64,000 bases of DNA from Paracoccus limosus (lineage in GTDB: Bacteria; Pseudomonadota; Alphaproteobacteria; Rhodobacterales; Rhodobacteraceae): positions 42,677 through 106,676 of the forward strand of contig NZ_WMIF01000012.1 in the NCBI RefSeq assembly GCF_009711185.1. The letters are read 5' to 3'. Below, in pieces: positions 1 through 12,297 of this stretch (position 1 is the first letter of the stretch; each line of letters opens with the position of its first letter). The notes beneath the pieces were generated by a model. The model had not been told where the DNA came from. It was given only the letters and a program-made list of their open reading frames with translations, and ran no database searches. The position numbers and the translations under genes are program-made.

Positions 1-152
1 GACCAATAGGTGACATTGCCGCTGGACAACGTGCGGGCCACGGCATCGGCGTTCATCCACGCCACCATCAGCACCTCGCCCGAGACATGGTCCTGCGCCA
101 CGACCGGGATCAGGCCATTGGCGTCGTATTTCAGGCTGGAGGGATCGAACAT
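1..152 (-). CDS. hisI: Phosphoribosyl-AMP cyclohydrolase, N-terminal part (cut by window edge)
   Basis: Only the first ~50 codons lie in the window; the gene continues beyond base 1. The protein begins MFDPSSLKYDANGLIPVVAQ and includes the LMVAWMNADA block that is typical of HisI, the enzyme that opens the purine ring of phosphoribosyl-AMP in histidine biosynthesis. The ATG is on the minus strand at 150-152, divergent from the NifU-like gene that starts at 213, so the 60 bases between must hold both promoters. The Zn-binding and catalytic C-terminal part is not visible, so activity cannot be judged. Confidence 0.9.
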   Translation of the reverse strand, partial: MFDPSSLKYDANGLIPVVAQDHVSGEVLMVAWMNADAVARTLSSGNVTYW

Positions 153-212
153 CGGCTTTCCTTTCGCGCGGGCCATGCCTATCTAAGGCCGGCACGCCGC
201 AAGGAAAAGACC

Positions 213-650
213 ATGGCCGACAGCGATCTGATGCAGCTTTATTCCCGCCGGATCCTGGCTTTGGCGGCCGATATCCCGCATCTGGGCAAGCTGGCCGCGC
301 CGGGTGGCAGCGCACACAAGCGTTCGCCGCAATGCGGATCTTCGGTGACCGCGCATGTCGTGGTCCAGGACGGGCGTATCGCCGAATTCTCGCAAGAGGT
401 GCGGGCCTGCGCCTTGGGACAGGCCTCGGCCGGGGTGCTGGGCAGTGTCGTTCTGGGCCGCAGCCGCGAGGAATTGGCCAAGGCGCGCGAGGAATTGCTG
501 GCCATGTTGAAATCCGACGGGCCTGCCCCCGCCGCGCCCTTTGATGCGCTTGAGGTGCTGATGCCCGCGCGCGAATTTCCCAATCGCCATGCCTCGATCC
601 TGCTGGCATGGGATGCCACGCTGGGCGCGATGGACGCGGCCCAGGCCTGA
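213..650 (+). CDS. NifU/IscU-like iron-sulfur cluster assembly scaffold protein
   Basis: A 145-aa protein of the NifU N-terminal (IscU/SufU) fold, expected in the cytoplasm to hold or transfer Fe-S clusters. Two of the three canonical ligand cysteines are visible: C41 in QCGSS and C66 in ACALGQAS. The place where SufU and IscU carry their third cysteine reads NRHAS (H126), so the usual three-cysteine site is incomplete. The ATG at 213 follows AAGGAAAAG (ribosome site) and was chosen over an upstream in-frame start at 87 that would overlap hisI. It stands alone, divergent from hisI, and faces the small membrane-peptide gene. Whether it is a working scaffold or a carrier is open. Confidence 0.8.
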   Translation: MADSDLMQLYSRRILALAADIPHLGKLAAPGGSAHKRSPQCGSSVTAHVVVQDGRIAEFSQEVRACALGQASAGVLGSVVLGRSREELAKAREELLAMLKSDGPAPAAPFDALEVLMPAREFPNRHASILLAWDATLGAMDAAQA

Positions 651-660
651 GCTTTCCATT

Positions 661-696
661 TGATCGAAAAAGAAAACCGGCCCGCAAGGAGCCGGT
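661..696 (-). terminator. Rho-independent terminator for the 35-aa membrane-peptide gene
   Basis: On the minus strand a 6-bp stem ACCGGC/GCCGGT (676-681 with 691-696) is followed by TTTTCTTTTT. It lies about 100 bases after the stop codon of the small gene at 793-900 and points the same way, marking the end of that transcript. Confidence 0.7.
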
Positions 697-792
697 CAGT
701 TGCGCGCATTTCAAAGGACCGGGGACGATCCGGGACCGGCTGACAAGGCAGGTCGGAAAAGCGCGGGGCAGGAAGGCAGAAAGGCGGGGTCG

Positions 793-900
793 TCAGGCGG
801 CGGTCAGGATCGGGGCCACCGACGGCAGGGAAAACAGGATCACGGCGGTCACGGAAATCGCCAGGGCGCCGACAAGATCAGAGAGCGTATCGCGGTTCAT
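793..900 (-). CDS. 35-aa single-span membrane peptide, candidate SOS-induced small protein
   Basis: A small gene on the minus strand, ATG at 898-900, TGA at 793-795. The peptide starts MNRDTLSDLVGALAISVTAV and is one hydrophobic span (about residues 9-33) with a short charged N-terminus, so it should sit in the inner membrane. Three things argue that it is real: a GAGGAG ribosome site six bases before the ATG (907-912), a terminator with a T run just downstream, and a GAAC-N7-GAAC site (958-972; GTTC-N7-GTTC in the direction of transcription) 58 bases upstream, which matches the alphaproteobacterial LexA box. Caulobacter SidA, a 29-aa SOS-induced membrane inhibitor of cell division, has the same layout. 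No sequence identity to SidA is claimed; the division role is inference. Confidence 0.65.
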   Translation of the reverse strand: MNRDTLSDLVGALAISVTAVILFSLPSVAPILTAA

Positions 901-906
901 CTCAAG

Positions 907-912
907 CTCCTC
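907..912 (-). promoter_or_regulatory. Strong ribosome binding site of the 35-aa peptide
   Basis: GAGGAG read on the minus strand, six bases before the ATG at 898-900. It is the main translation signal that separates this short reading frame from chance ones. Confidence 0.7.
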
Positions 913-957
913 GGGGTTTGTTTCTTATTTGTTCTCATCGAATCGGGTTAAAGTAAA

Positions 958-972
958 GAACTTTTTAAGAAC
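958..972 (-). promoter_or_regulatory. Putative LexA (SOS) box GTTC-N7-GTTC
   Basis: Read on the minus strand, GTTC-TTAAAAA-GTTC is a direct repeat with the exact 7-base spacing known for LexA boxes of Rhodobacter and Caulobacter. It lies 58 bases before the start of the 35-aa membrane peptide, in an AT-rich promoter-like stretch. A longer inverted repeat, GTTCTCATC (931-939) and GATGAGAAC (984-992), brackets it. Eight fixed bases would occur about once per 65 kb per strand by chance, so location and context carry much of the weight. Confidence 0.55.
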
Positions 973-1005
973 ATCGAAACCGGGATGAGAACATCCGTGT
1001 CGCCG

Positions 1006-1087
1006 GGGGGCTCTGCCCCCACGCCGGCCTGTCCCCTGACCGGGGACCTGCCGGCGTCCCCCCGGGATATTTGGGCACGAAAGAAAG
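1006..1087 (+). repeat. Modular intergenic repeat, copy 1 (GC-stem type)
   Basis: Begins with the palindrome GGGGGCTCTGCCCCC (1006-1020), continues with a hairpin built on ACGCCGGC/GCCGGCGT around an inner GTCCCC/GGGGAC, and ends CCCCCGGGATATTTGG then CACGAAAGAAAG. The tail end abuts the 3' end of recG (minus strand). Five further copies are found at 25397, 33561, 40857, 45435 and 48017. Confidence 0.85.
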
Positions 1088-1095
1088 CGGAACTG

Positions 1096-5585
<4,490 letters not shown>

Positions 5586-5671
5586 TCATAGGCCCAGGCG
5601 GGGCCGATCTTTCGGGCCGAGTGATAGCGGCACCGCCGGGCGCTTGTCCAGCGCCGGCACCCCGTATGGGC

Positions 5672-7012
5672 CTAGCGCGACGGATCGCGGAACTCGGCGG
5701 GTTTGATGCCATGCCGGGTCAGCTTGTCGTAAAAGGTCTTGCGCGGCAATTGCAGGCGCTCCATCGCCTGACTGGCGTTCCCTTGGGCCAGCCGCAGCGC
5801 CTCGCGGATCAGCCCGGCCTCGTATTCGGCCATCATCTCGGTCAGGCCGCGCGCGGCGGACCCGGCCCCGCCGCCGTCAAAGGGCGACAGCCCCAGCGCG
5901 TGACCCTCGGCATATTGGCGCAGCTCGCGCAGGTTGCCGGGCCAGTCATGCCCGGCCAGCCGCGCCTTGACCATCGGCGTGACCGGCGCCGCCGGCACCT
6001 GCAACCGGGCGCAGGCCTCCAGCAGGAAATGCCGAAACAGGTCGGGGATGTCCTCGCGCCGCTCGGCCAGGGTCGGCAGGCGCAGCACCACGCCCGAAAG
6101 CCGGTAATAAAGATCGCCGCGAAAGCCGCCCTGCTGCACCAGCGCCGCCAGATCCGCCCCGGTCGAGGCGATCAGCTGCAGGTCCAGCGGACGCGGTGCC
6201 GCCGCCCCGACCGGCCAGAACTCCCCCGCCTCGATCAGCGCCAGAAACCGCGCCTGTAACCCCGGCGCCAGCGCCTCGACCTGATCCAGATAAAGCGTGC
6301 CGCGATGCGCCTTTTCCAGCCGGCCGGGGCTGCGCGCCATGCGGCCCTGCGGCTCGCTGCCAAGGAATTCGGTCTCGAAGCGCGCCTCGTCCAACGTGGC
6401 ACAGGCGACATGGACAAAGGCGCGGGCGCGGCGCGGCCCCTGCCGGTGGATGGCGCGGGCCACGGTTTCCTTGCCGGTGCCCGATGCCCCGAGCAGCAAC
6501 AGATCGCCCCCGGTGGCCGCCATCCGGTCGATGCCGTCGCGCAGATGCTGCATGACCGGGCTTTGCCCGATCAGCCGGGTTTCGCGCGCCGCCTCGGCCT
6601 GCGCCTCCTGACGCAGCGCGCGGTTTTCCATCACCAGCGCCCGTGACTGGCAGGCCCGATTCAGCGCCGCGACCAGCGTGCCCGCCCCGACCGGCTTGGA
6701 CAGGAAATCATAGGCGCCCTGTTTCAGCGCCGCGACCGCCATCGGCACATCGGCATGGCCGGTCAGCAGGATCACCGGCAGATCGGGATCGCGGTCGTGC
6801 AATTGCGTAAACAGCTCGAACCCGTCCATGCCCGGCATCCGCACATCGCTGAGCACCACGCCCGGATAGTCCGGCCCCATCCCCTCCAGCGCGGCAAGGG
6901 CCGAGCCGAAGGCCTCGACCTGAAAGCCGGCCAGCCGCAGGGTCTGGACCTGCACGGCCAGCAGATCCTCGTCATCATCGACCAGCCGGACAAGGCGCAG
7001 CGCGTCGCTCAT
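5672..7012 (-). CDS. dctD: C4-dicarboxylate response regulator DctD with a degenerate AAA+ domain
   Basis: A 446-aa NtrC-type regulator: receiver domain (phospho-acceptor D56 in LSDVRMPGMDGF), AAA+ core with Walker A GASGTGKE (175-182), and a Fis-type DNA-binding helix (RKTFYDKLTRHGI). Two hallmark motifs of sigma-54 activators are missing: the GAFTGA loop is replaced by FLGSEPQGRMARSPGR (217-231), and Walker B reads LYLDQ instead of LFLDE. It probably cannot drive sigma-54 RNA polymerase in the usual way. Rhodobacter capsulatus NtrC is a known precedent that lacks GAFTGA and works with sigma-70. Its ATG overlaps the dctB stop by four bases (ATGA), so the pair is translationally coupled. The likely target is the dctA promoter across the divergent spacer. 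Confidence 0.88.
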   Translation of the reverse strand: MSDALRLVRLVDDDEDLLAVQVQTLRLAGFQVEAFGSALAALEGMGPDYPGVVLSDVRMPGMDGFELFTQLHDRDPDLPVILLTGHADVPMAVAALKQGAYDFLSKPVGAGTLVAALNRACQSRALVMENRALRQEAQAEAARETRLIGQSPVMQHLRDGIDRMAATGGDLLLLGASGTGKETVARAIHRQGPRRARAFVHVACATLDEARFETEFLGSEPQGRMARSPGRLEKAHRGTLYLDQVEALAPGLQARFLALIEAGEFWPVGAAAPRPLDLQLIASTGADLAALVQQGGFRGDLYYRLSGVVLRLPTLAERREDIPDLFRHFLLEACARLQVPAAPVTPMVKARLAGHDWPGNLRELRQYAEGHALGLSPFDGGGAGSAARGLTEMMAEYEAGLIREALRLAQGNASQAMERLQLPRKTFYDKLTRHGIKPAEFRDPSR

Positions 7013-8718
7013 GCCGCCCTCGGCAGATCAAGCACAAAGCGGGCGCCCTGCCCGCCCGGCGGATCCTCGGCCCGCAGGCTGCCGCCGAAATCGCGCGCAA
7101 TGTCCTGCGAGATCACCAGCCCCAGCCCCAGCCCCTGTGGCTTCGAGGTGGCAAAGGGCGTGAAAAGCTGTCGCGCGATCTGAGGCGCAAGGCCAGGGCC
7201 ATTATCCTCGACAGCGATGCGGACGCGCTGATCATCGGCATCGACCAGCACGCGGATCAGCCCCGCCCCGGCGCGGCCCGACAGCGCCTCTTGCGCGTTT
7301 TGCAGCAGGTTGACCAAAATCTGCTCCAGCCGCACCGTCTCGCCCTGAATGGACAGATCCGGGGCCAGCTTGGGCAGCTCCAGTTGGATACCTTCGGCCT
7401 TGCGGCGACCGGCGGTCAGCAGCGCCGCGACCTCCAGCGCCGGGGCCAAGACCACCGGACCCAGATCGCCGGTCGCCTTGCGGGCAAAGCCGCGCAGCTC
7501 TTGCGTGATGCGCGAGATGCGGTCGGTCATGCGCAGGATGCTGTCCATATTCCCCGCAAGCTCGGGCGCGGCATCGCTTGGCATCATGGCGATGCCGTTT
7601 TCGGCCAGCAGCCGGATCGCCGCCAGCGGCTGGTTGACCTCATGGGCGACGCCGGCGGTGATCTGGCCCAAGGCCGCCAGCTTGTTGGCCTGCACCATCT
7701 CGCCGCGCAGCCGGTCCAGCCGCTCTTCGGCGGCGCGGCGTTCGCGGATTTCCTCGGACAGCGCCCGCGTGCGCTCATCCACCGCGCGCTCAAGGTCGAT
7801 GCGATAGCGCCGCTCGGCCTCGGCCGCGCGCCGGGCGCGGCGGCGGGCGCGCAGGCGCAGACTGGCGATCACAGCCGCCAACAACAGCAGAAACCCGGCC
7901 GAGCCCGCCGCAAACCCGCCGGCATAGGCCGCCGGCGCCGAGGACGAGACCAGCACCATGCTCCAGGCCGTGCCCGGCACCGCCTGCCGGCTTGCCAGCG
8001 CCCGCCCCACCGGTGCCGGCGGCACAAAGCGCAGGTCGGGCTGGCTCGACAGGATGATCTGCCCCGCCCCGTCCAGCACATAGGTCAGATCGCCGGCCTG
8101 TCGCCATTCGGCCTCCAGCCGGTCGAACTCAACCTTGACCACGACCACACCCAGCGCCCGCGCCGGCTGGTCGCTGCCACCGGGCTCGGTCCTGATGTCA
8201 TGCGACAGATACAGGCCCGGCCGGTTGCTGACCGTGCCCAGCGCGAATTGCGTCGCGCTGCCATCGCGCAGCGCCTGCCGGTAATAGTCGCGGAAACTGT
8301 AATCGGCGCCGACGAAACTGTCGGGCTGACGCCAGTTCGATGCGGCCAGCGCGATGCCGCGCAGATCCAGCAGATAGATCACCGCGCTGTCGGTCTCTTC
8401 GCGCAGCCGCGCCAGCTTTTGCGACACGGCCGCCAGCTTGGCCTCACGCGGATCGCCCAGTGCGGCGCGCACCGCCGCATCATCGGCCAGCACCGTCGCC
8501 ACGGCGCGCTGGCGCGACAGCGTGCTTTCCAGCGCCTGCACCCGCGAGCGCAGCGTGGTCTCCTGCGCCTCGCGCATGTCGGCCAAGGTCGCGCGCTGCG
8601 CCAGCACAAAGCTCGTCAGCAGCACCAGCACCGCCGTGACCCCAGCCAGCGCCAGCGCCAGCGTCCGGGGCACCCGCGCCAATCGCGCCATCGAATCGCT
8701 GTGAACCCCGGTCTGCAC
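7009..8718 (-). CDS. dctB: C4-dicarboxylate sensor histidine kinase DctB
   Basis: A 569-aa membrane sensor: a first transmembrane span (LALALAGVTAVLVLL), a ~230-aa periplasmic double-PAS-like sensor domain, a second span (FAAGSAGFLLLLAAVIA), a cytoplasmic coiled coil, the H-box ITAGVAHEVNQPLAAIR, and the ATPase domain with VEDNGPGL and GLGLGL. It senses succinate, fumarate or malate and phosphorylates DctD. The GTG at 8716-8718 was chosen because AGGAGG lies four bases before it; an ATG at 8689-8691 is an alternative that leaves the first membrane span intact. Divergent from dctA. Confidence 0.9.
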   Translation of the reverse strand: MQTGVHSDSMARLARVPRTLALALAGVTAVLVLLTSFVLAQRATLADMREAQETTLRSRVQALESTLSRQRAVATVLADDAAVRAALGDPREAKLAAVSQKLARLREETDSAVIYLLDLRGIALAASNWRQPDSFVGADYSFRDYYRQALRDGSATQFALGTVSNRPGLYLSHDIRTEPGGSDQPARALGVVVVKVEFDRLEAEWRQAGDLTYVLDGAGQIILSSQPDLRFVPPAPVGRALASRQAVPGTAWSMVLVSSSAPAAYAGGFAAGSAGFLLLLAAVIASLRLRARRRARRAAEAERRYRIDLERAVDERTRALSEEIRERRAAEERLDRLRGEMVQANKLAALGQITAGVAHEVNQPLAAIRLLAENGIAMMPSDAAPELAGNMDSILRMTDRISRITQELRGFARKATGDLGPVVLAPALEVAALLTAGRRKAEGIQLELPKLAPDLSIQGETVRLEQILVNLLQNAQEALSGRAGAGLIRVLVDADDQRVRIAVEDNGPGLAPQIARQLFTPFATSKPQGLGLGLVISQDIARDFGGSLRAEDPPGGQGARFVLDLPRAA

Positions 8719-8727
8719 CCGTCCTCC

Positions 8728-8776
8728 TGTGTGGATTTTCACACTATCACGGATGCTCTGTGCGGAAAACCACACA
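8728..8776. promoter_or_regulatory. Two tandem operators between dctB and dctA
   Basis: Two related imperfect palindromes lie in the same orientation: TGTGTGGATTTTCACACT (8728-8745) and TGTGCGGAAAACCACACA (8759-8776). They share TGTG-YGG-AWWW-CACA and are 31 bases apart, three helical turns, so a dimeric regulator would bind both on the same face. Tandem upstream DctD sites are known for rhizobial dctA. DctD is the obvious candidate to bind, by position and not by proof. Confidence 0.6.
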
Positions 8777-8841
8777 GATATGCACGACCAACCCGCACAA
8801 ATACCCAGAAATTCAACGCATTGCAGCTATGCGCCCAGCGC

Positions 8842-8870
8842 TTGGTCCGCAAATGCCCCGGCCCTAAAAC
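8842..8870 (+). promoter_or_regulatory. Possible sigma-70-type promoter of dctA
   Basis: TTGGTC (8842-8847), a 17-base spacer, then TAAAAC (8865-8870), ending 41 bases before the dctA ATG. No GG-N10-GC sigma-54 element is present in the spacer; the closest has nine bases. This fits the loss of GAFTGA in the neighbouring DctD. The operators would lie near -110 and -140. Confidence 0.4.
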
Positions 8871-8911
8871 CGATGACACAAGCATGACAGCGCAGGTTGG
8901 AGGAGGCCTCA

Positions 8912-10279
8912 ATGCAGTTCCATACATCGGCAGAGCCGGTCGTCGTCGCGCATCGACCGTTTTATCGGCACCTGTATTTTCAGGTGCTGTGCGCCATCGT
9001 GGCCGGCGCGCTCATCGGCCATTTCTACCCGCAGACCGGCGAGGCGCTAAAGCCGCTCGGCGACGGCTTCATCAAGCTGGTCAAGATGATCATCTCGCCG
9101 GTGATCTTCCTGACCATCGTCACCGGGCTTGCCGGCATGGGCACGCTCAAGGGCGTGGGCTCGGTAGTGGGCAAGGCATTCGCCTATTTCCTGACCTTCT
9201 CGACGCTCGCGCTGGTCGTGGGTCTGGTCACCGCCAATGTCATCCAGCCCGGCGCCGGCATGAACATCGACCCGGCCTCGCTCGATGCCAGCAAGGTCAC
9301 CACCTATACCGAAAAGGCGCATGAGACCTCGCTGACCGGCTTTGTCATGGACATCATCCCGTCCACGATGACCTCGGCCTTTGTCGAGGGCAACATCCTG
9401 CAGGTCCTGTTCGTCGCCATCCTGTTCGGCATCGGCCTGATCCTGATCGGCGATCGCGGCAAGCCGGTGCTGGCCCTGTTCGAGGCGGTCAGCCAGGTCG
9501 TGTTCCGCATCGTCGACGTGCTGATGAAGGCCGCCCCCATCGGTGCCTTTGGTGCCTTCGCCTTTACCATCGGCAAATACGGCATCGCCTCGGTCGTGAA
9601 CCTCGCGACGCTGGTCGGCACCTTCTACCTGACCTCGGTGATCTTCGTCGTCGTCATCCTCGGCACGGTCTGTCTGGTGAACGGCTTCTCGATCTTCAAG
9701 CTGATCGCCTATCTCAAGGCCGAGCTGCTGCTGGTGCTGGGCACCTCGTCCTCGGAATCGGCACTGCCCTCGCTGATCGAAAAGATGGAAAAGGCCGGCT
9801 GCAAGCGTTCGGTCGTCGGGCTGGTCGTGCCGACGGGCTACAGCTTCAACCTTGACGGCACCAATATCTACATGACGCTGGCGGCGCTCTTCATCGCGCA
9901 GGCCACCAACACCCATCTGTCGCTGGAACAGCAGGTGCTGCTCTTGCTGGTGGCGATGCTGTCGTCCAAGGGTGCTGCGGGCGTGACCGGCGCGGGCTTC
10001 ATCACGCTGGCCGCGACGCTTTCGGTGGTGCCCACCGTCCCGGTCGCCGGCATGGCGCTGATCCTCGGCGTGGACCGCTTCATGTCCGAATGCCGCTCGC
10101 TGACCAACTTCATCGGCAATGCCGTGGCCACCGTGGTCGTCAGCCGCTGGCATGGCGCGCTGGACCGCGACCAGCTGAACCGCGCCCTGAACGGCGAGGA
10201 ACTGGCCCCGGTCCGCCCGGTGACCGAACTCGAACCCGCCCCCGCTGGTCTGCGTCTGGGCGAGGCGAGCGCGGACTGA
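8912..10279 (+). CDS. dctA: C4-dicarboxylate transporter DctA
   Basis: A 455-aa secondary transporter of the DAACS family that imports succinate, fumarate and malate with protons through the inner membrane. It has the family's hydrophobic segments, the serine-rich reentrant hairpin [15 protein letters not shown], and the TM7/HP2 signatures [14 protein letters not shown] and [14 protein letters not shown]. The ATG at 8912 is preceded by GGAGGAG at 8899-8905, which rules out the TTG at 8897. Length is normal. It is divergent from dctBD and ends in its own terminator. Confidence 0.95.
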   Translation: MQFHTSAEPVVVAHRPFYRHLYFQVLCAIVAGALIGHFYPQTGEALKPLGDGFIKLVKMIISPVIFLTIVTGLAGMGTLKGVGSVVGKAFAYFLTFSTLALVVGLVTANVIQPGAGMNIDPASLDASKVTTYTEKAHETSLTGFVMDIIPSTMTSAFVEGNILQVLFVAILFGIGLILIGDRGKPVLALFEAVSQVVFRIVDVLMKAAPIGAFGAFAFTIGKYGIASVVNLATLVGTFYLTSVIFVVVILGTVCLVNGFSIFKLIAYLKAELLLVLGTSSSESALPSLIEKMEKAGCKRSVVGLVVPTGYSFNLDGTNIYMTLAALFIAQATNTHLSLEQQVLLLLVAMLSSKGAAGVTGAGFITLAATLSVVPTVPVAGMALILGVDRFMSECRSLTNFIGNAVATVVVSRWHGALDRDQLNRALNGEELAPVRPVTELEPAPAGLRLGEASAD

Positions 10280-10325
10280 ACCGCGCCTGCACTCCGGGGC
10301 GGCTCCTCCCCGCCGCCCCGACTTC

Positions 10326-10358
10326 AAGGCCGCTCCCCCCGGGATGCGGCCTTTCTCT
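10326..10358 (+). terminator. Rho-independent terminator of dctA
   Basis: AAGGCCGC (10326-10333) pairs with GCGGCCTT (10346-10353) around a 12-base loop, followed by TTTCTCT. It is 47 bases after the dctA stop codon. Confidence 0.7.
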
Positions 10359-10457
10359 ATGCCCGCCCCGGCGCGCCCAGCTGCCGGTTTCACCATTTCC
10401 CAAATACCCATGCGACCGCACCACATAGCGCCGCAGCCGCCATCCCCCCCCGCGCAA

Positions 10458-10488
10458 CGAAAAACCGCCCCCGCTTGGCGGAGGCGGC
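10458..10488 (-). terminator. Rho-independent terminator of the fru operon
   Basis: Read on the minus strand, GCCGCCTCCGC pairs with GCGGGGGCGGT around a CAA loop and is followed by TTTTT. It lies 25 bases after the fruA stop and closes the fruB-fruK-fruA transcript. Confidence 0.75.
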
Positions 10489-10513
10489 TTGATCCGCAGA
10501 TATGGAGATCAGC

Positions 10514-12226
10514 TCAGGCCGGTTGCGCCTGCGCGTTGTCGGCCAGCGCGATCGGCCGCTTGACCAGCGCCAGCGCCGCCACCGAAACCGCCGTGCCGAC
10601 CAGCATGGCGATGGCAAAGCCCGGCAGGTTCACCACCGCATTCGGGATCGGCAGCACGAAGATCCCGCCATGCGGCACCTTCAACTGCACGCCCAGCACC
10701 ATGCAGATCGCGCCGGCAACGGCCGAACCGGCGATCAGCGAGGGGATGACGCGCAGCGGATCACGGGCGGCAAAGGGAATGGCCCCCTCGGTCACGAAAG
10801 CCAGCCCCAGCACAAAGGCGGCATTTCCGGCCTCGCGTTCCTCGGCAGTAAAGCGCGACGGGAACAGTTTCGAGGCAATGGCCAGCGCCAGAGGCGGCGT
10901 CATGCCCGCGCACATCACCGCCGCCATCGGCTCGGTCACGTTCGAGGCGATCAGCGTGGTGCCAAAGACATAGGCCGCCTTGTTGATCGGCCCGCCCATA
11001 TCGACGGCCATCATGCCGCCCAGGATCAGGCCCAGGATCGCGGCCGAGCTGCCCTGCATCCCCTGCAACCACGCGGTCAGCGCGGCCAGAACCTTGGCCG
11101 TCGGCGCGCCCACGACGTAAAACATCAAAAGCCCGGTGATCGCCGTGCCCAGAAGCGGCAGGATCAAGACCGGCATCAGCCCCTGCAGCGTGCGCGGCAG
11201 CCGGATGATCCGGGTCAGCACCAGAATGACATAGCCCGCGATAAAGCCCGCAGCGATGCCACCCAGAAAACCCGCCCCGATCGAGCCTGCGATCACGCCC
11301 CCGGTCATCCCCGGCGCGATGCCGGGTCGGTCGGCGATGGAATAGGCGATATAACCGGCCAGCGCCGGCACCATCAGCGTAAAGGCGCCCTTTGCCCCGA
11401 TCTGGAACAGGGTATGGCCCAGCGTGCCGGCATATTGGTCCTCATAGACATAGATCCCGCCCAGCGCGAAGGCGAGCGCGATCAGCAGACCGCCCGCGAC
11501 CACAAAGGGCAGCATGAAGCTGACCCCGGTCATCAGGTGCTTGTAGACCCCGGCCTTGTGCGCGGGGCTGGCGGCCTTGTCCTCGGCCTGCGCGCTGCCC
11601 GATTGCACGCTGGCCTCGGCCAGCGCCTTGCGGATCAGCGCCGCGCCATCGTTGATCGCGGGCTTGGTCGGGCCGGAATGCAGTTTCTTGCCGGCAAAGC
11701 GCGACAGCTCGACCTGCCGGTCGGCGGCGATGATGACCAGATCGGCGGCAGCGATCTCTTCGGCGGTCAGCGGATCCTGCGAGCCGACCGAGCCCTGCGT
11801 CTCGACCCGGATGTTATAGCCCAGGGCCTTGGCGCCCTCTTGCAGACCCTCGGCCGCCATGAAGGTATGGGCGATGCCGGTCGGGCACGAGGTGATCGCG
11901 ACGATGTTCAGCGGCTTTTGCGCGCCCGAGGCATCGGGTTTGCGGGCCAGAACCCCGGCCGCATCGGCCAGAACCTCGGCGATGCTGGCGCGCACCTGCG
12001 CCAGCCCGGAAAAGCGCGGCTCGTCGGCGATCTCGCCCACCAGCAGCACATGGCCGGCCCCGGCCAGCGCCGCCGGATCCAGCGGATCCACGACCCCGTC
12101 CGAGGTGCGCAATTCCACGGCCAGCGCCTGCCCCCTGGCCTTGGCGGCCTTTTTCAGCGCCTCGCGCGCCAGGACCGCATGGGTGCCAAGGTCGCCTGCT
12201 CCGACCACGGCGATGATCTGTTGCAT
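10514..12226 (-). CDS. fruA: Fructose-specific PTS permease, EIIBC
   Basis: A 570-aa PTS permease that takes up fructose and phosphorylates it to fructose-1-phosphate. The order is an N-terminal degenerate IIB' domain (1-95), the active IIB domain with the phospho-acceptor cysteine C114 in [11 protein letters not shown], and the membrane-embedded IIC domain (about 215-560). It resembles E. coli FruA (563 aa) in size. It is the last gene of fruB-fruK-fruA; a 71-base gap with a GC-rich inverted repeat (12271-12292) separates it from fruK and could tune the ratio of permease to soluble enzymes. Confidence 0.95.
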   Translation of the reverse strand: MQQIIAVVGAGDLGTHAVLAREALKKAAKARGQALAVELRTSDGVVDPLDPAALAGAGHVLLVGEIADEPRFSGLAQVRASIAEVLADAAGVLARKPDASGAQKPLNIVAITSCPTGIAHTFMAAEGLQEGAKALGYNIRVETQGSVGSQDPLTAEEIAAADLVIIAADRQVELSRFAGKKLHSGPTKPAINDGAALIRKALAEASVQSGSAQAEDKAASPAHKAGVYKHLMTGVSFMLPFVVAGGLLIALAFALGGIYVYEDQYAGTLGHTLFQIGAKGAFTLMVPALAGYIAYSIADRPGIAPGMTGGVIAGSIGAGFLGGIAAGFIAGYVILVLTRIIRLPRTLQGLMPVLILPLLGTAITGLLMFYVVGAPTAKVLAALTAWLQGMQGSSAAILGLILGGMMAVDMGGPINKAAYVFGTTLIASNVTEPMAAVMCAGMTPPLALAIASKLFPSRFTAEEREAGNAAFVLGLAFVTEGAIPFAARDPLRVIPSLIAGSAVAGAICMVLGVQLKVPHGGIFVLPIPNAVVNLPGFAIAMLVGTAVSVAALALVKRPIALADNAQAQPA

Positions 12227-12297
12227 GTTATCCTCCTGTCCGGGCGCAAGCGCCGTGACATTTCCCTAAGGCCCGCACATGGGCGCGGGCCGATCGT

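Noticed and set aside
700..951. 83-codon plus-strand frame overlapping the 35-aa peptide gene
   Set aside because: No ribosome site, and it crosses the minus-strand promoter region and peptide gene.
8838..8856. Sigma-54 promoter of dctA
   Set aside because: TTGG and TGC are present, but the GG-to-GC spacing is nine bases and not ten, and the CAC and TT parts do not match.
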